In this document: piece by piece, positions 1 through 8,121 of the stretch
Position numbering within the stretch: the first letter of the stretch is position 1
Layout of the letters: each line of letters opens with the position of its first letter
NCBI GenBank assembly: GCA_903845065.1
Contig: CAIMWH010000068.1
Coordinates: forward strand, 1 to 44,087
DNA length: 44,087 nucleotides
From: an uncultured Rhodospirillales bacterium
Lineage (GTDB): Bacteria > Pseudomonadota > Alphaproteobacteria > Acetobacterales > Acetobacteraceae
Direction: 5' to 3'
Notes under the pieces: model-generated
What the model saw: the letters and a program-made list of their open reading frames with translations, nothing else
The model's database searches: none
What the model was told of the DNA's origin: nothing
Position numbers and translations under genes: made by a program

Positions 1-85
1 CATCACCCATCACTGCGACATCCTTGAAACCGGGAACGATTCTTTCCGCTTCAAGCAACGCAAAAAACAGGCAAAATCAGGCTGA
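1..85 (+). pseudogene. IstB-like helper ATPase of an IS21-family element, C-terminal end only
   Basis: Reading from base 2, 27 codons run in frame to a TGA at 83-85. The peptide contains HHCDILETGNDSFRFK followed by a lysine-rich tail. An HCDILE-type segment followed by G(N/E)(D/E)S(F/Y)RF and a basic tail is the usual C-terminus of IstB proteins, the AAA+ ATPases that assist the IstA transposase of IS21 elements. The gene continues off the left edge, so whether it is intact is unknown. The terminal repeats of the element follow directly at 90-140, supporting the call. The match rests on recall of the family, not on a search. Confidence 0.72.
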
Positions 86-140
86 CCAACTGGAAACTTT
101 TGGACGCTGTTACCTGGAAACTATTCAACGCTGATTGACA
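1..140 (+). mobile_element. Right end of an IS21-family insertion sequence
   Basis: After the istB stop, two 20-bp direct repeats lie at 90-109 and 114-133. Both begin CTGGAAACT and end ACGCTG, and they agree at 17 of 20 positions. The block ends ...TGATTGACA at 140, so the outward end reads TGTCAATCA, matching the TG...CA ends of IS21-type elements, which carry repeated transposase-binding motifs at their termini. Immediately beyond 140 an unrelated reading frame, the permease tail, begins. The left end of the element, and so the target duplication, is outside the window. Confidence 0.72.
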
Positions 141-270
141 CGCGCTCTCCCTGCCCGAGATGATCATCCTGCGCAAAGTGCTCACGATCAGGCTGATCGC
201 CGTTTTCATTGGCGTCGTGGCGGCCGGCATCCTGGCCGTCGGCTTCCTCTTCAACGCCCTGTTCGCCTGA
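141..270 (+). pseudogene. 3' fragment of a DUF318/ArsP-like (YraQ-type) permease, cut by the IS
   Basis: The frame starting at 142 reads ALSLPEMIILRKVL, then a hydrophobic helix ending FLFNALFA and a TGA at 268-270. SLPEM-(I/V)ILR-K followed by a last membrane helix is the typical C-terminus of the DUF318 permeases (YraQ, and ArsP that exports trivalent organoarsenicals). Only about 42 codons remain and they start exactly at the IS border, so the gene was almost certainly interrupted by the insertion. The ATG at 160 is internal, not a start. A thioredoxin-like gene 17 bp downstream is a common partner of these permeases. Whether the rest of the permease survives on the far side of the IS cannot be seen. 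Confidence 0.65.
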
Positions 271-287
271 ATTGAAGGACGCATTCC

Positions 288-527
288 ATGAAAAACATCA
301 AGGTTCTCGGCCCCGGCTGCAAGCGGTGCGTGGCAACCGCCGATCTGGTGCAGGCGCAGGCTGACCGCCTCGGCGTCGCCGTCAGCATCGAGAAGGTGAC
401 CGACTACGCCGCCATCGCCGGATTCGGCATCGTCTCGACCCCTGGCGTGGTGATCGACGGCAAAGTCTTCCATGCCGGCGGGCTGCCCAAGGCCGAGGAT
501 GTGGCGAAGTGGCTCACCCAAGCCTGA
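288..527 (+). CDS. Small thioredoxin-family protein
   Basis: 79 residues, about the size of the minimal 'redox-active disulfide protein 2'/MTH895-type thioredoxin fold. It begins with a beta strand (KNIKVLGPG) running into the redox motif C11-K-R-C14. A likely cis-proline segment, STPGVVIDGKV, follows in the second half, as in thioredoxins. There is no signal peptide, so it is cytosolic. The gene starts 17 bp after the permease remnant and lies 80 bp before the flavoprotein gene. In many proteobacteria these small thioredoxins sit directly after DUF318 permeases, often in arsenic loci. A role as electron donor or metalloid-handling partner of that permease is inference; with the permease broken it may have lost its partner. 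Confidence 0.82.
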   Translation: MKNIKVLGPGCKRCVATADLVQAQADRLGVAVSIEKVTDYAAIAGFGIVSTPGVVIDGKVFHAGGLPKAEDVAKWLTQA

Positions 528-607
528 ATGGTTGTGACTGGAAAGGTCGCCGCACAGCGCCAGGCGATCGCTGACGCGGTCTGGTAATTTCGACAGAGGA
601 GCCTCCC

Positions 608-2038
608 ATGCCTGACGATGGTCCCGCCTGGACGTCCGCCCCGACGAGCCTCCGCCACCTGCCCGTCGTCGTGATCGGCGCCGGCCCGGTCGGGCTCGCC
701 GCCGCCGCCCATCTGCTAGCGCGCGGATTGAACCCCCTGGTCCTCGAAGCCGGCACCGAGATAGCGGCCAGTGTTCGCGCCTGGGGCCACGTCCGCATGT
801 TCTCGCCCTGGCGCTACAACATCGACCCCGCCGCCCGCGCCCTGCTGGAAGCCGACGGCTGGCGGGAACCCGATCCCGAATCCTATCCCACCGGTGCCGA
901 ATTGGTTGTCCGCTACCTCGCGCCCCTGGCTCGGGTGCCGGCACTCGCCCGCGCCATCCGCACCAACGCGCGCGTCGTCGGCGTGACCAAGGCGGGCCAC
1001 GACCTGATGCGCGACGGCAACCGTGACGATGCGGCCTTCGTGGTGCAGGTGGCAGATCACAAAGGCGATGTCACCGAACGCGAAGCCGCCGCCGTGATCG
1101 ACTGTTCCGGCACCTGGACCAGCCCGAACCCGGCCGGCGCCAACGGCCTGCCGGCACCTGGCGAACGGGCGGCGGCCGAGCGCATCGCGTATGGCATTCC
1201 CGATGTCGCGGGCACCGAGCGCGCCGCCTACGCCGGCCGCACCACCCTGGTGATCGGTGGCGGCCATTCCGCGATGAACGCCGTGCTCGATCTCGCCAGC
1301 CTCGCCGCCGCCGCGCCCGACACCCGCATCCTGTGGGCCTTCCGCAACCCGCTCGCCGCGATCAACTTCGGTGGAGGCGCGGCGGACGGCTTGGCCGAGC
1401 GCGGGGCACTCGGTGCGCGAGCGCGTCAACTGGCCGAGACCGGCGTGGTCACCACCCTGGCGCCCTTCCTCACAGCCCGCATCGAACACACCGGCGACGG
1501 GCGGCTCGCGATCACGGCGCGTGACGGCCAGGTTGTGATGGCCGACCGCATCATCGTCGCCGCCGGCTTCCGGCCCGACCTCTCGATGCTCAGCGAACTG
1601 CGCCTCCAGCTTGATCCAGCCGTGCAAAGCACGCCCGCCCTGGCGCCGCTGATCGACCCCAACCTGCATTCCTGCGGCACCGTTCGCCCCCACGGCGAGG
1701 CCGAGTTGCGCCACCCGGAACGGCGGGTCTGGATCGCCGGCATGAAGAGCTACGGCCGGGCGCCAACCTTCCTGCTCGCGACCGGGCACGAACAGGTCCG
1801 CAGTATCGCCGCCGCCCTGGCTGGCGATTGGGTGGCAGCACGGGAGGTCCATCTCGACCTGCCCGAGACCGGGGTCTGCTCGACGGATCGAGTCAACGAA
1901 GGGGCATCCGCCTGCTGCGCGCCGGCCGTTGCACCCGCCGCCTGCTGCGCCCCACAGCCGGTAGCCGCCACGTCCTGTTGCGGCGCCAAGGCCGAGGTCG
2001 CCGTCGCGGCGCCAGCCAAGACCGCCTGCTGCGGGTGA
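608..2038 (+). CDS. FAD/NAD(P)-dependent monooxygenase-like oxidoreductase with Cys-pair tail (ArsO-like)
   Basis: 476 residues. An N-terminal dinucleotide fold VVVIGAGPVGLAAA (about residues 20-33) binds FAD, and a second one, TTLVIGGGHSA (about 211-221), binds NAD(P)H. This order is that of flavin-dependent monooxygenases and related reductases. The start is supported by GAGGAG six bases upstream of the ATG. The last 46 residues form an Ala/Pro-rich tail with four CC pairs at 436-437, 446-447, 457-458 and 474-475. Vicinal cysteine pairs are known soft-metal and As(III) ligands in several arsenic proteins. With the permease remnant and thioredoxin before it, and an MFS gene overlapping its stop by 4 bp, an ArsO-type role in arsenic handling is plausible but unproven. 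The reaction cannot be read from the sequence. Confidence 0.75.
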   Translation: MPDDGPAWTSAPTSLRHLPVVVIGAGPVGLAAAAHLLARGLNPLVLEAGTEIAASVRAWGHVRMFSPWRYNIDPAARALLEADGWREPDPESYPTGAELVVRYLAPLARVPALARAIRTNARVVGVTKAGHDLMRDGNRDDAAFVVQVADHKGDVTEREAAAVIDCSGTWTSPNPAGANGLPAPGERAAAERIAYGIPDVAGTERAAYAGRTTLVIGGGHSAMNAVLDLASLAAAAPDTRILWAFRNPLAAINFGGGAADGLAERGALGARARQLAETGVVTTLAPFLTARIEHTGDGRLAITARDGQVVMADRIIVAAGFRPDLSMLSELRLQLDPAVQSTPALAPLIDPNLHSCGTVRPHGEAELRHPERRVWIAGMKSYGRAPTFLLATGHEQVRSIAAALAGDWVAAREVHLDLPETGVCSTDRVNEGASACCAPAVAPAACCAPQPVAATSCCGAKAEVAVAAPAKTACCG

Positions 2039-3195
2039 CGCCGGAACGCCGGATTGCGTTGACCCTCGGCATCACGCAAACCTACGCCTACGCCACCACC
2101 TACTATCTCCCGGCCGTCATCCTCGGCGTGGCGGCCGAGGAACTGGCACTGTCGCGGGCCGAACTGCTCGGCGGATTCTCGCTGGCGATGCTGGTGTCCG
2201 GCATGTGCGCGCCACGGGTGGGCGTGATGATCGATCGGATCGGCGGGCGCGGCCTGATGGCGGCGAGCAGCCTCATCATCGCCGCCGGGCTGGCCATGCT
2301 GGCCGCGGCGCATGGGTTGGTCCTGTGGTATGCGGCCTGGATCGTGATCGGCCTGGGCATGTCGATGGGGCTCTACGAAGCCGCCTTCGCCTCGATCGGC
2401 CGCCTCTACGGCCAGGCCTCACGCCCCATCATCACCTATGTCACCCTGATCGCCGGCTTCGCCAGCACCATCGCCTGGCCGGTGGGCACGGCCTTGCTGG
2501 AACCGATCGGCTGGCGCTGGCTGACGTTGCTCTATGCCGCCCTGCACCTCGTCCTGAACCTCCCGCTGGTGCTGGCCTTCATCCCGCGCCCCACCACCGG
2601 CCCGCTGCCGGCCAACCCGAAGGGGCACGATGCGTCCGCGCTGGCGGCCGCGCGCAAGGCATTCGTGCTGCTGGCCGTGTTCTTCACCACCCGCGCGGCC
2701 ATCGCCTCCGTGCTGTCGGTGCACATCATCACCGTGCTCCAGCATGTCGGGCTTGGCACCGCCGCCGCCGTCGCCATGGCGTCCCTGATCGGGCCCGGGC
2801 AGGTCGCCGGCCGCATCGTGGAAATGGCGATCGGCCGGCGGGTGGACCCGTTGCGGTCATCCCATCTCGGCGCCGCATTGCTGCCAATCGGCGTGGTGGC
2901 GCTACTGCTAGCGGGTCCGCCGGCGGCCATCGCGTTCACCCTGGCCTACGGGATGAGCAACGGCATCATCACCATCAGCAAGGGCACCTTGCCGATGGCG
3001 CTCTTCGGCCCCAACGGCTACGCCACGCTGCTCGGCCGCCTCTCCATGCCGAGCCTGATCGTCTCGGCCCTGGCGCCCACCCTCGCCGCCCCGCTGATCG
3101 ACGCCTGGTCCGGCATGTCGATCCTCACCCTGGCCGGCGTGCTAGGCGCCGGGGCGGCACTCTGCCTGGTCCCGTTGCGATTGCCGTCACGCTGA
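2035..3195 (+). CDS. MFS transporter, coupled to the flavoprotein gene
   Basis: The chosen start is the GTG at 2035, which overlaps the preceding TGA (GTGA), giving 386 residues, normal for a 12-helix major facilitator. The open frame extends further upstream, but that part only shadows the flavoprotein. The protein is hydrophobic throughout. It opens with TLGITQTYAYATTYYLPAVI, and the helix 2-3 loop region reads APRVGVMIDRIGGR, a version of the MFS signature DxxGRR. MFS exporters of arsenite or organoarsenicals (ArsK and ArsJ types) occur in comparable clusters, so export of the product of the upstream enzyme is a reasonable inference. The substrate cannot be told from the sequence. Confidence 0.8.
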   Translation: MTPERRIALTLGITQTYAYATTYYLPAVILGVAAEELALSRAELLGGFSLAMLVSGMCAPRVGVMIDRIGGRGLMAASSLIIAAGLAMLAAAHGLVLWYAAWIVIGLGMSMGLYEAAFASIGRLYGQASRPIITYVTLIAGFASTIAWPVGTALLEPIGWRWLTLLYAALHLVLNLPLVLAFIPRPTTGPLPANPKGHDASALAAARKAFVLLAVFFTTRAAIASVLSVHIITVLQHVGLGTAAAVAMASLIGPGQVAGRIVEMAIGRRVDPLRSSHLGAALLPIGVVALLLAGPPAAIAFTLAYGMSNGIITISKGTLPMALFGPNGYATLLGRLSMPSLIVSALAPTLAAPLIDAWSGMSILTLAGVLGAGAALCLVPLRLPSR

Positions 3196-3203
3196 TCCCG
3201 GCG

Positions 3204-4445
3204 TCAGCGCCGTTGCCCCAATCGTCGCAGCACATACAAGCCGGCAAGCGTCACCGGGACGATATAGCCGAACGCCAGCACCCACCGGGCCGCGCTATCG
3301 GCGCCGGCAAGGTCGAGAATAACGCCGACGCCGATGGGACCGACAAAGCCGCCTGCATAGCCGCACATGCTGTGCAAGCCCATCGTGGCGCCGCGCCGCG
3401 ACGGGTCGGCCGCCTGGACGGTGCCGGCGGTGAGGGCTGAACTGTCGATGTAGATCGCCGCATTCCAGGCATAGACACACAGGATCGCCAGAGGCGTGCT
3501 CACCAGGGCCGAAAGCCCGGTGACCAGCGCCAGGAGCGCGCTGCTCCCCATCGCGATTGCCACGATCCGTCCACGCCCCAGGCGCACGGCGGCCTCGTTG
3601 CCGGAAAGCGAGGCCGCAATGCCGAGCAGGCCGGCACCGGTAAACAGCGCGCTGGGTTCGGGCAGCCATTCGGGGGCACCGTGCTGTTGGATCACCGCGG
3701 CGAGGAAGGTCACCCCCCAGGCACGCAAAACCGCCAGTTCGAGCGTGTGCACCGTGTAGCCGGCGATCCACGCCATGGCGGGGTGATTGCGCAGCACAGG
3801 CCGGAAATCGAGCAGCCCCGCAAGCGGGGCGCCGCCCGCCCGCCGCGGTGCTGTCGTCCGCATGGCGAAAGCGGCGATCACACAGGAAAGACTGGCCGCC
3901 ACCGCGCCAAACAGAAACGCCGCCCGCGCGCCAGCAATGGCATCGACCGCGCCCGCGACCGCGAAGGACGCCGCCCCCGACACCCCCACCCCGGCAGCAT
4001 GCCAACTGACCGCCCGCGACTGGGCGTTACCTTCCAGCCGGTCGGCGATGGCCTTCAGGCCAGGCATGTAGCAGCCCGCCCAGCCGACCCCGGCGATGGC
4101 CCGCAACACAAGCGCGCTCCAGAACCCGTCGGCAAGGGCCGCGAACCCAAGATGGGACAATGCGGTCAAGCCAGCCCCGATCACATAGATACGCCGCGCC
4201 GGCAGCCGGTCGGTCAACCCGACCAGGATCGGCACCGTGGCAACGTAGGCAATGAAAAATGCCCCGATCAGCCATCCAGCCTCGGTCGCGGACAGCGACC
4301 AGCGGACCATGTAGCCGGGCAGGAGCGCCGGAAGGGTGAACGCGCCGATCTGCGCCAGAAACTGCGCCGTGACGATCGCCACAATGAAACGCTGAACATC
4401 ACCGCCGGCCGATCCGGGTGTGCCCACGTCCTGATAACCGTTCAT
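3204..4445 (-). CDS. MFS transporter
   Basis: 413 residues with about 12 hydrophobic segments. The loop after helix 2 reads GLTDRLPARRIYVIG, the conserved MFS D-R-x-x-x-R-R loop, and RAIAGVGWAGCYMPG resembles the helix 4-5 motif of sugar/organic-anion members. It ends 8 bp from the convergent MFS gene that stops at 3195. The two are not close copies, so this is not a simple duplication. The 159 bp upstream (4446-4604) separate it from the ABC exporter genes read in the same direction; no clear promoter was identified there. Substrate unknown. Confidence 0.82.
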   Translation of the reverse strand: MNGYQDVGTPGSAGGDVQRFIVAIVTAQFLAQIGAFTLPALLPGYMVRWSLSATEAGWLIGAFFIAYVATVPILVGLTDRLPARRIYVIGAGLTALSHLGFAALADGFWSALVLRAIAGVGWAGCYMPGLKAIADRLEGNAQSRAVSWHAAGVGVSGAASFAVAGAVDAIAGARAAFLFGAVAASLSCVIAAFAMRTTAPRRAGGAPLAGLLDFRPVLRNHPAMAWIAGYTVHTLELAVLRAWGVTFLAAVIQQHGAPEWLPEPSALFTGAGLLGIAASLSGNEAAVRLGRGRIVAIAMGSSALLALVTGLSALVSTPLAILCVYAWNAAIYIDSSALTAGTVQAADPSRRGATMGLHSMCGYAGGFVGPIGVGVILDLAGADSAARWVLAFGYIVPVTLAGLYVLRRLGQRR

Positions 4446-4604
4446 GGGGCGCTCCGGTGGCTGTTGGAGGATCGCATATCACGCCACGCAGTGCCGCTGC
4501 CGCAGGTTTCCTTGTGCGCTCATCCGCCTCCATCGATATTTCCGCAAAGACCGAGTCATAGAAACCCATCGGACCGCCGACATACTCCCCGCGCCGCTAT
4601 TCCA

Positions 4605-5309
4605 TCACGCCGCCGCGCCGTCGCTGACCACGCGGCCATCCACGATATGGATGCGCCGGTCTGCCGTAGCGGACAGGCCCATATCGTGGGTCACCGCGAT
4701 GACGGTGCGCCCGGCGGTGGTCAGCCCGCGCAGGATGGCGAACACGGCGGCCGCATTGACCGTGTCCAGCGCGCCGGTGGGTTCGTCCGCGAGCACGAAG
4801 CGCGGGTCGTTGGCCAGCGCACGGGCAACCGCGGTGCGTTGCCGCTGGCCGCCCGACAGTGCGTCGGGCCGCTTGTTGGCACTGCTCGTCATGTCCAGCG
4901 AGGCGAGGATGGCGTGAGCGCGTTCCAGCATGGCCGCACGGCTGAGGGTGCCAAGCTGCCGCATCGGCAGCATCACGTTGTCCAGCACCGAGAACTCCGG
5001 CAGGAGGAAATGAAACTGGAACACGAAGCCGAACGTGCGCAGCCGCATCGCGGCGCGGGCCTCGCTGTCGCGTCCAGAGACTGACTGGCCATCGATCAGG
5101 ATCTCGCCCCGCGTCGGCACGTCGAGCAGGCCCAGCAGGTACAACAACGAGGACTTCCCCGAACCGGACGGCCCGGTGATGACGGTGAAGCTCCCCGGCG
5201 CGAATTCCAGTGACACGTCGTCGATCAGCGTGACCGGCACGGTGGCCGGCAACACGCGGCTGACATGGTTTGCGCATAGCGCCGGCGCGCGCGGAGATGG
5301 CACGGTCAT
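4605..5309 (-). CDS. ABC exporter ATPase, MacB/LolD type
   Basis: 234 residues, a stand-alone nucleotide-binding domain. Walker A is GPSGSGKSS (about residues 45-53), the Q-loop region is FVFQFHFLLPEFSVLDNVMLP, the signature is LSGGQRQR, Walker B is FVLADEPTGALD, and the switch histidine lies in AVTHD. The LLPEFSVLDNVMLP wording is typical of the MacB/LolD/FtsE branch that works with FtsX-type permeases. Its ATG overlaps the stop of the permease gene by 4 bp (ATGA), so it is the last gene of the three-gene unit 7744-4605. It should power export or lipid/lipoprotein extrusion at the inner membrane rather than uptake. Confidence 0.9.
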   Translation of the reverse strand: MTVPSPRAPALCANHVSRVLPATVPVTLIDDVSLEFAPGSFTVITGPSGSGKSSLLYLLGLLDVPTRGEILIDGQSVSGRDSEARAAMRLRTFGFVFQFHFLLPEFSVLDNVMLPMRQLGTLSRAAMLERAHAILASLDMTSSANKRPDALSGGQRQRTAVARALANDPRFVLADEPTGALDTVNAAAVFAILRGLTTAGRTVIAVTHDMGLSATADRRIHIVDGRVVSDGAAA

Positions 5310-6550
5310 GCGGCACCGCGAATGATCGCCAGCGGGTCGGTGCGCGCCGCCTTGCGCGCAGGCAGCCAGGCCGCCGCCACGGCGGAGAGCAGGGCGATGC
5401 CGCTCGCCAGGCCGTAGGTGAAGGCGGATTGCACCACCTTGAGGGTCTGGCTCGGGTCGGTGGCGCCAGGTGCCGGGATGTGGGCCAGCACAAGCGCGAT
5501 GAGCGCCCCCGCCGCCCAGCCGCCCAGCAACCCGAGCACGCCGACAACGCTCCCTTCGACAACGAAAATAGTGACCACCACATGCCCCGGAATTCCGACC
5601 GCCCGCATGATGGCGATGTCACGCCCCTTCTCCATCACCACCGTGGAGATGATGTTGAAAATCCCGAATGCCGCAACGATCAGGATGGAGCCGGTGCTGC
5701 CATAGATGATGACATTCTGCAGCACGAACACCTCGAGAATGCGCTCGAAAGTTTCCTCCCACGGGGCGGCCTTAAAGCCCCAGCGCCCCTCGATCATCGC
5801 CGCCACCGGGATCGAGCGCGAAATGTCGGCGAGACGCACCTGGATTTCGTTGACCACTCGCGGGCGGCCTTGCAGGGATTGCTGGCGGGCCAGCGACACA
5901 TATGCCAGGGCGTTGTCCTGCGCCTCCATGCCGGTGCGAAACAAGCCGACGATGCGCAGCGCCACGCCGGTGCCTGCAATCGTGGAAACCGCGACCGTGT
6001 CGCCCAGCACTGCGCCCATCTTCGTGGCCAGGCTGGCGCCGATGATGATGCCGTCCGAACGGGTGCCGAGAGCGTCCAGCGTGCCCGCCACCATGTCCTT
6101 CTCCAGCGTGGTGACCTGTTTCTCGCGCGCCGGGTCGATGCCAGAGGCCGACACCGCGAAATCCCGGCCAGCCCGGCGGAGGATCATCTGGCCGCGCAGC
6201 ACGGGGGCGGCAACCACGCCGGGCATGGCCGACAGCGCGTCCACGATCGCGCCGGCTCCGGAGATGCCGCGCACGGGATCACGCGGCAGCACACGGGAGA
6301 GATGCACGGCCGCATCGGGATGCAGCATCGCCAAGGGCTGTGCCGGCGGCTGGCGGATTTCATCGGTCACGGTGATGTGCGGGTTGCTGTCGATCAGTTG
6401 CCCGCGAAACGTCGCCTGGAACCCGGCCATCAGGCCGGAAACCGATATGAACATGCCGACGCCCAGCACCACGCCCAGCACGCTGACCACGGTTTGCCGC
6501 TTGCGCGCGGCCAGATGTGCCAGTGCGATGGTCAGCGGCAACGGCATCAT
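5306..6550 (-). CDS. FtsX-type ABC permease (MacB/LolC-like)
   Basis: 414 residues. One membrane helix near the N-terminus (VVSVLGVVLGVGMFISVSG) is followed by a large periplasmic domain (about residues 45-265). Three helices come at the C-terminus, where NIISTVVMEKGRDIAIMRAVG is the coupling segment typical of MacB/LolCE permeases and ARKAARTDPLAIIRG is the usual last stretch. It lies between the adaptor gene (21 bp upstream) and the ATPase gene (4-bp overlap). Unlike MacB, the ATPase is not fused to it. Together with the HlyD-like protein this is a tripartite-type exporter. No outer-membrane channel gene is adjacent. Confidence 0.87.
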   Translation of the reverse strand: MMPLPLTIALAHLAARKRQTVVSVLGVVLGVGMFISVSGLMAGFQATFRGQLIDSNPHITVTDEIRQPPAQPLAMLHPDAAVHLSRVLPRDPVRGISGAGAIVDALSAMPGVVAAPVLRGQMILRRAGRDFAVSASGIDPAREKQVTTLEKDMVAGTLDALGTRSDGIIIGASLATKMGAVLGDTVAVSTIAGTGVALRIVGLFRTGMEAQDNALAYVSLARQQSLQGRPRVVNEIQVRLADISRSIPVAAMIEGRWGFKAAPWEETFERILEVFVLQNVIIYGSTGSILIVAAFGIFNIISTVVMEKGRDIAIMRAVGIPGHVVVTIFVVEGSVVGVLGLLGGWAAGALIALVLAHIPAPGATDPSQTLKVVQSAFTYGLASGIALLSAVAAAWLPARKAARTDPLAIIRGAA

Positions 6551-6571
6551 GCCGCGGCGCCCCGGCGTGCG

Positions 6572-7744
6572 TTACGGCCGGACATGGACGCGTACACCGT
6601 CGGCGATGGCCGCGGGCAGTGGATCGATCACCACCGCCGCATCCAGGCCACCGCGGATCTCGACGCTGTTGGCCGCCACGGCGCCAAGCTCCACCGGAAC
6701 GCGCCGCGCCCGCCCGTCGGCCACCACGAACACGGCCGCCGGCCCAGGCCGCCCCCCCACGCCGGGGCTGTAGCGAATGGCATCGGGTGCGACCAGCAAC
6801 GCATCGGCGCGTTCGGCAATCACGATGTTCACGTCAACCGTCATCCCGATCAGCAACTTGACGCCGGCCGGAAGGTCGGCCTCAACCCGGAAGATGCGCG
6901 TGGCGGACTCACCCTGCCGGCGAATATTGGTGATGACGGCGGTAAAGACATCCTTCGGGAACGCCTCGGCCCGGATCGCCACCCGCGCGCCCATCCGAAC
7001 CTGCGCGATGTCCCGCTCGTCAACATCGGCGGCGACGCGCAGGCGGCTCGGGGAAGCAATTTCAAACATCATCGTATTGGCGGCGATGGTTTCGCCCGGT
7101 TCCACCGGACGCTTCATCACCACGCCCGCGAGCGGCGCGGTGATGCGATACTCCTCCTGTTGGCGGCGGGCCAGCAACAGGCCCGCCAGCGCGGTGTCGC
7201 GCGCCTCCGTGTCGCGTTGAAGCTGCTGCTGCGAACGGATGCCGCGCTGCGCCAGGTCCTGCCCGCGCGCCAGTTCCTGCTCGGTCAGTGCCAGGTGCGC
7301 GGCGGCATCCGCAACGTGTTGGCGCGGCTGGCGGTCATCGAGCAGGGCAAGTTCCTCACCCTGCGTGACCTCCGCGCCTTCATCGACCGCCAGCGCGACG
7401 ATACGGCTGGCAACCGTGCTGCTGACTTTGGCCGTGTCGATCGCCTCCACCACGCCGGTCGCGTAGGCGGCCTCGATCGCCAGGCCACGGCGAACCTGCA
7501 CCAGGGTGACATCCACCGGGCGCAGCCATCCGAACCATACTCCGGCAGCGATGCCGACGATGGCCGCGCTGATCCACGCCACCCGCCGCCATCGATGCCC
7601 ACTCCTGGCCGTGGGTACAGGTGCAACAAGCTCGACGATCGGCGGCACGGTAACAACCCCGCCGCCTTCGCCGGCCGAGGGATCGGACTGTTTGATGCGC
7701 GTCTCACTATTGGGTTGGCTGGAAATTTCGACAGGGAGGATCAT
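6572..7744 (-). CDS. HlyD/MacA-family periplasmic adaptor
   Basis: 390 residues from the ATG at 7744. A basic cytosolic stretch (GHRWRR) precedes one membrane anchor (WISAAIVGIAAGVWFGWL). Then come a lipoyl/barrel-sandwich half (VSSTVASRIVALAVDEGAEV), a helical hairpin rich in Q/E/R, the second half (ITAPLAGVVMKRPVEPGETI) and a beta-barrel domain, the standard MacA/HlyD order. It is the first gene of the exporter unit and should link the FtsX-like permease to an outer-membrane channel. The frame stays open a further 95 codons upstream to 8029. I reject that extension because it would put unrelated residues before a complete adaptor, though there is no strong ribosome-binding site at 7744. Confidence 0.83.
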   Translation of the reverse strand: MILPVEISSQPNSETRIKQSDPSAGEGGGVVTVPPIVELVAPVPTARSGHRWRRVAWISAAIVGIAAGVWFGWLRPVDVTLVQVRRGLAIEAAYATGVVEAIDTAKVSSTVASRIVALAVDEGAEVTQGEELALLDDRQPRQHVADAAAHLALTEQELARGQDLAQRGIRSQQQLQRDTEARDTALAGLLLARRQQEEYRITAPLAGVVMKRPVEPGETIAANTMMFEIASPSRLRVAADVDERDIAQVRMGARVAIRAEAFPKDVFTAVITNIRRQGESATRIFRVEADLPAGVKLLIGMTVDVNIVIAERADALLVAPDAIRYSPGVGGRPGPAAVFVVADGRARRVPVELGAVAANSVEIRGGLDAAVVIDPLPAAIADGVRVHVRP

Positions 7745-8121
7745 GATACGGGAACGCCAGTTAGCAGCCGGCAAACTGACTCCTTCGCCCAGGCCGCGCC
7801 ATCTATATATCGCAGAACAGCCTGAACCGGGATGGGCCCCGACACACACCGCCCTTGCCAAACGCGCGAGTCCGGCCAGTCCCGCGAGGTGACGCGCTAA
7901 ATCCAAACGTCCGCACGCCGCCAGCACCGCAGGAAAATCAGGCTCCAAAGCCTCGCGTATGACGAGGAGAGGATTACCGTCGGCATGCGGCGGAATGAAG
8001 GGGTGGATATTACTCACCCCACCACCCATCTCGCCCGGCGGTTCGCGATTCCTGCAAAACCGACGTCTCCGCAGCCTCCGTCTCCCCGCGACAGCCCGTC
8101 ACGGCATCGCGGTGCCTGGCG
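7745..8121. other. 377-bp spacer without a supported gene
   Basis: Lies between the adaptor start and the end of the unknown coiled-coil gene, both on the minus strand. It holds a weak hairpin, GGGGTG (8000-8005) pairing with CACCCC (8015-8020). On the minus strand the adaptor frame stays open to 8029. The fragment inside it, about 7850-8000, looks mildly protein-like (LVIREALEPDFPAVLAACG) but has no start context and no family I recognise; it may be a gene remnant or chance in GC-rich DNA. An AT-rich patch at 7801-7812 (catctatatatc) could contain the adaptor promoter, but I cannot place -35 and -10 boxes. Confidence 0.4.

Noticed and set aside
2035-4445. Duplication of MFS genes (2035-3195 and 3204-4445)
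   Set aside because: Adjacent and convergent but without shared segments beyond general MFS motifs, so not a recent duplication.
5270-7825. An 851-codon plus-strand open frame across the ABC exporter genes
   Set aside because: Histidine/arginine/glutamine-rich shadow of three well-supported minus-strand genes.
7745-8029. Extending the HlyD-like adaptor by 95 codons to the ATG at 8029
   Set aside because: The adaptor is complete from 7744 with its cytosolic tail and membrane anchor; the extension shows no adaptor features and open frames are frequent in this GC-rich DNA.
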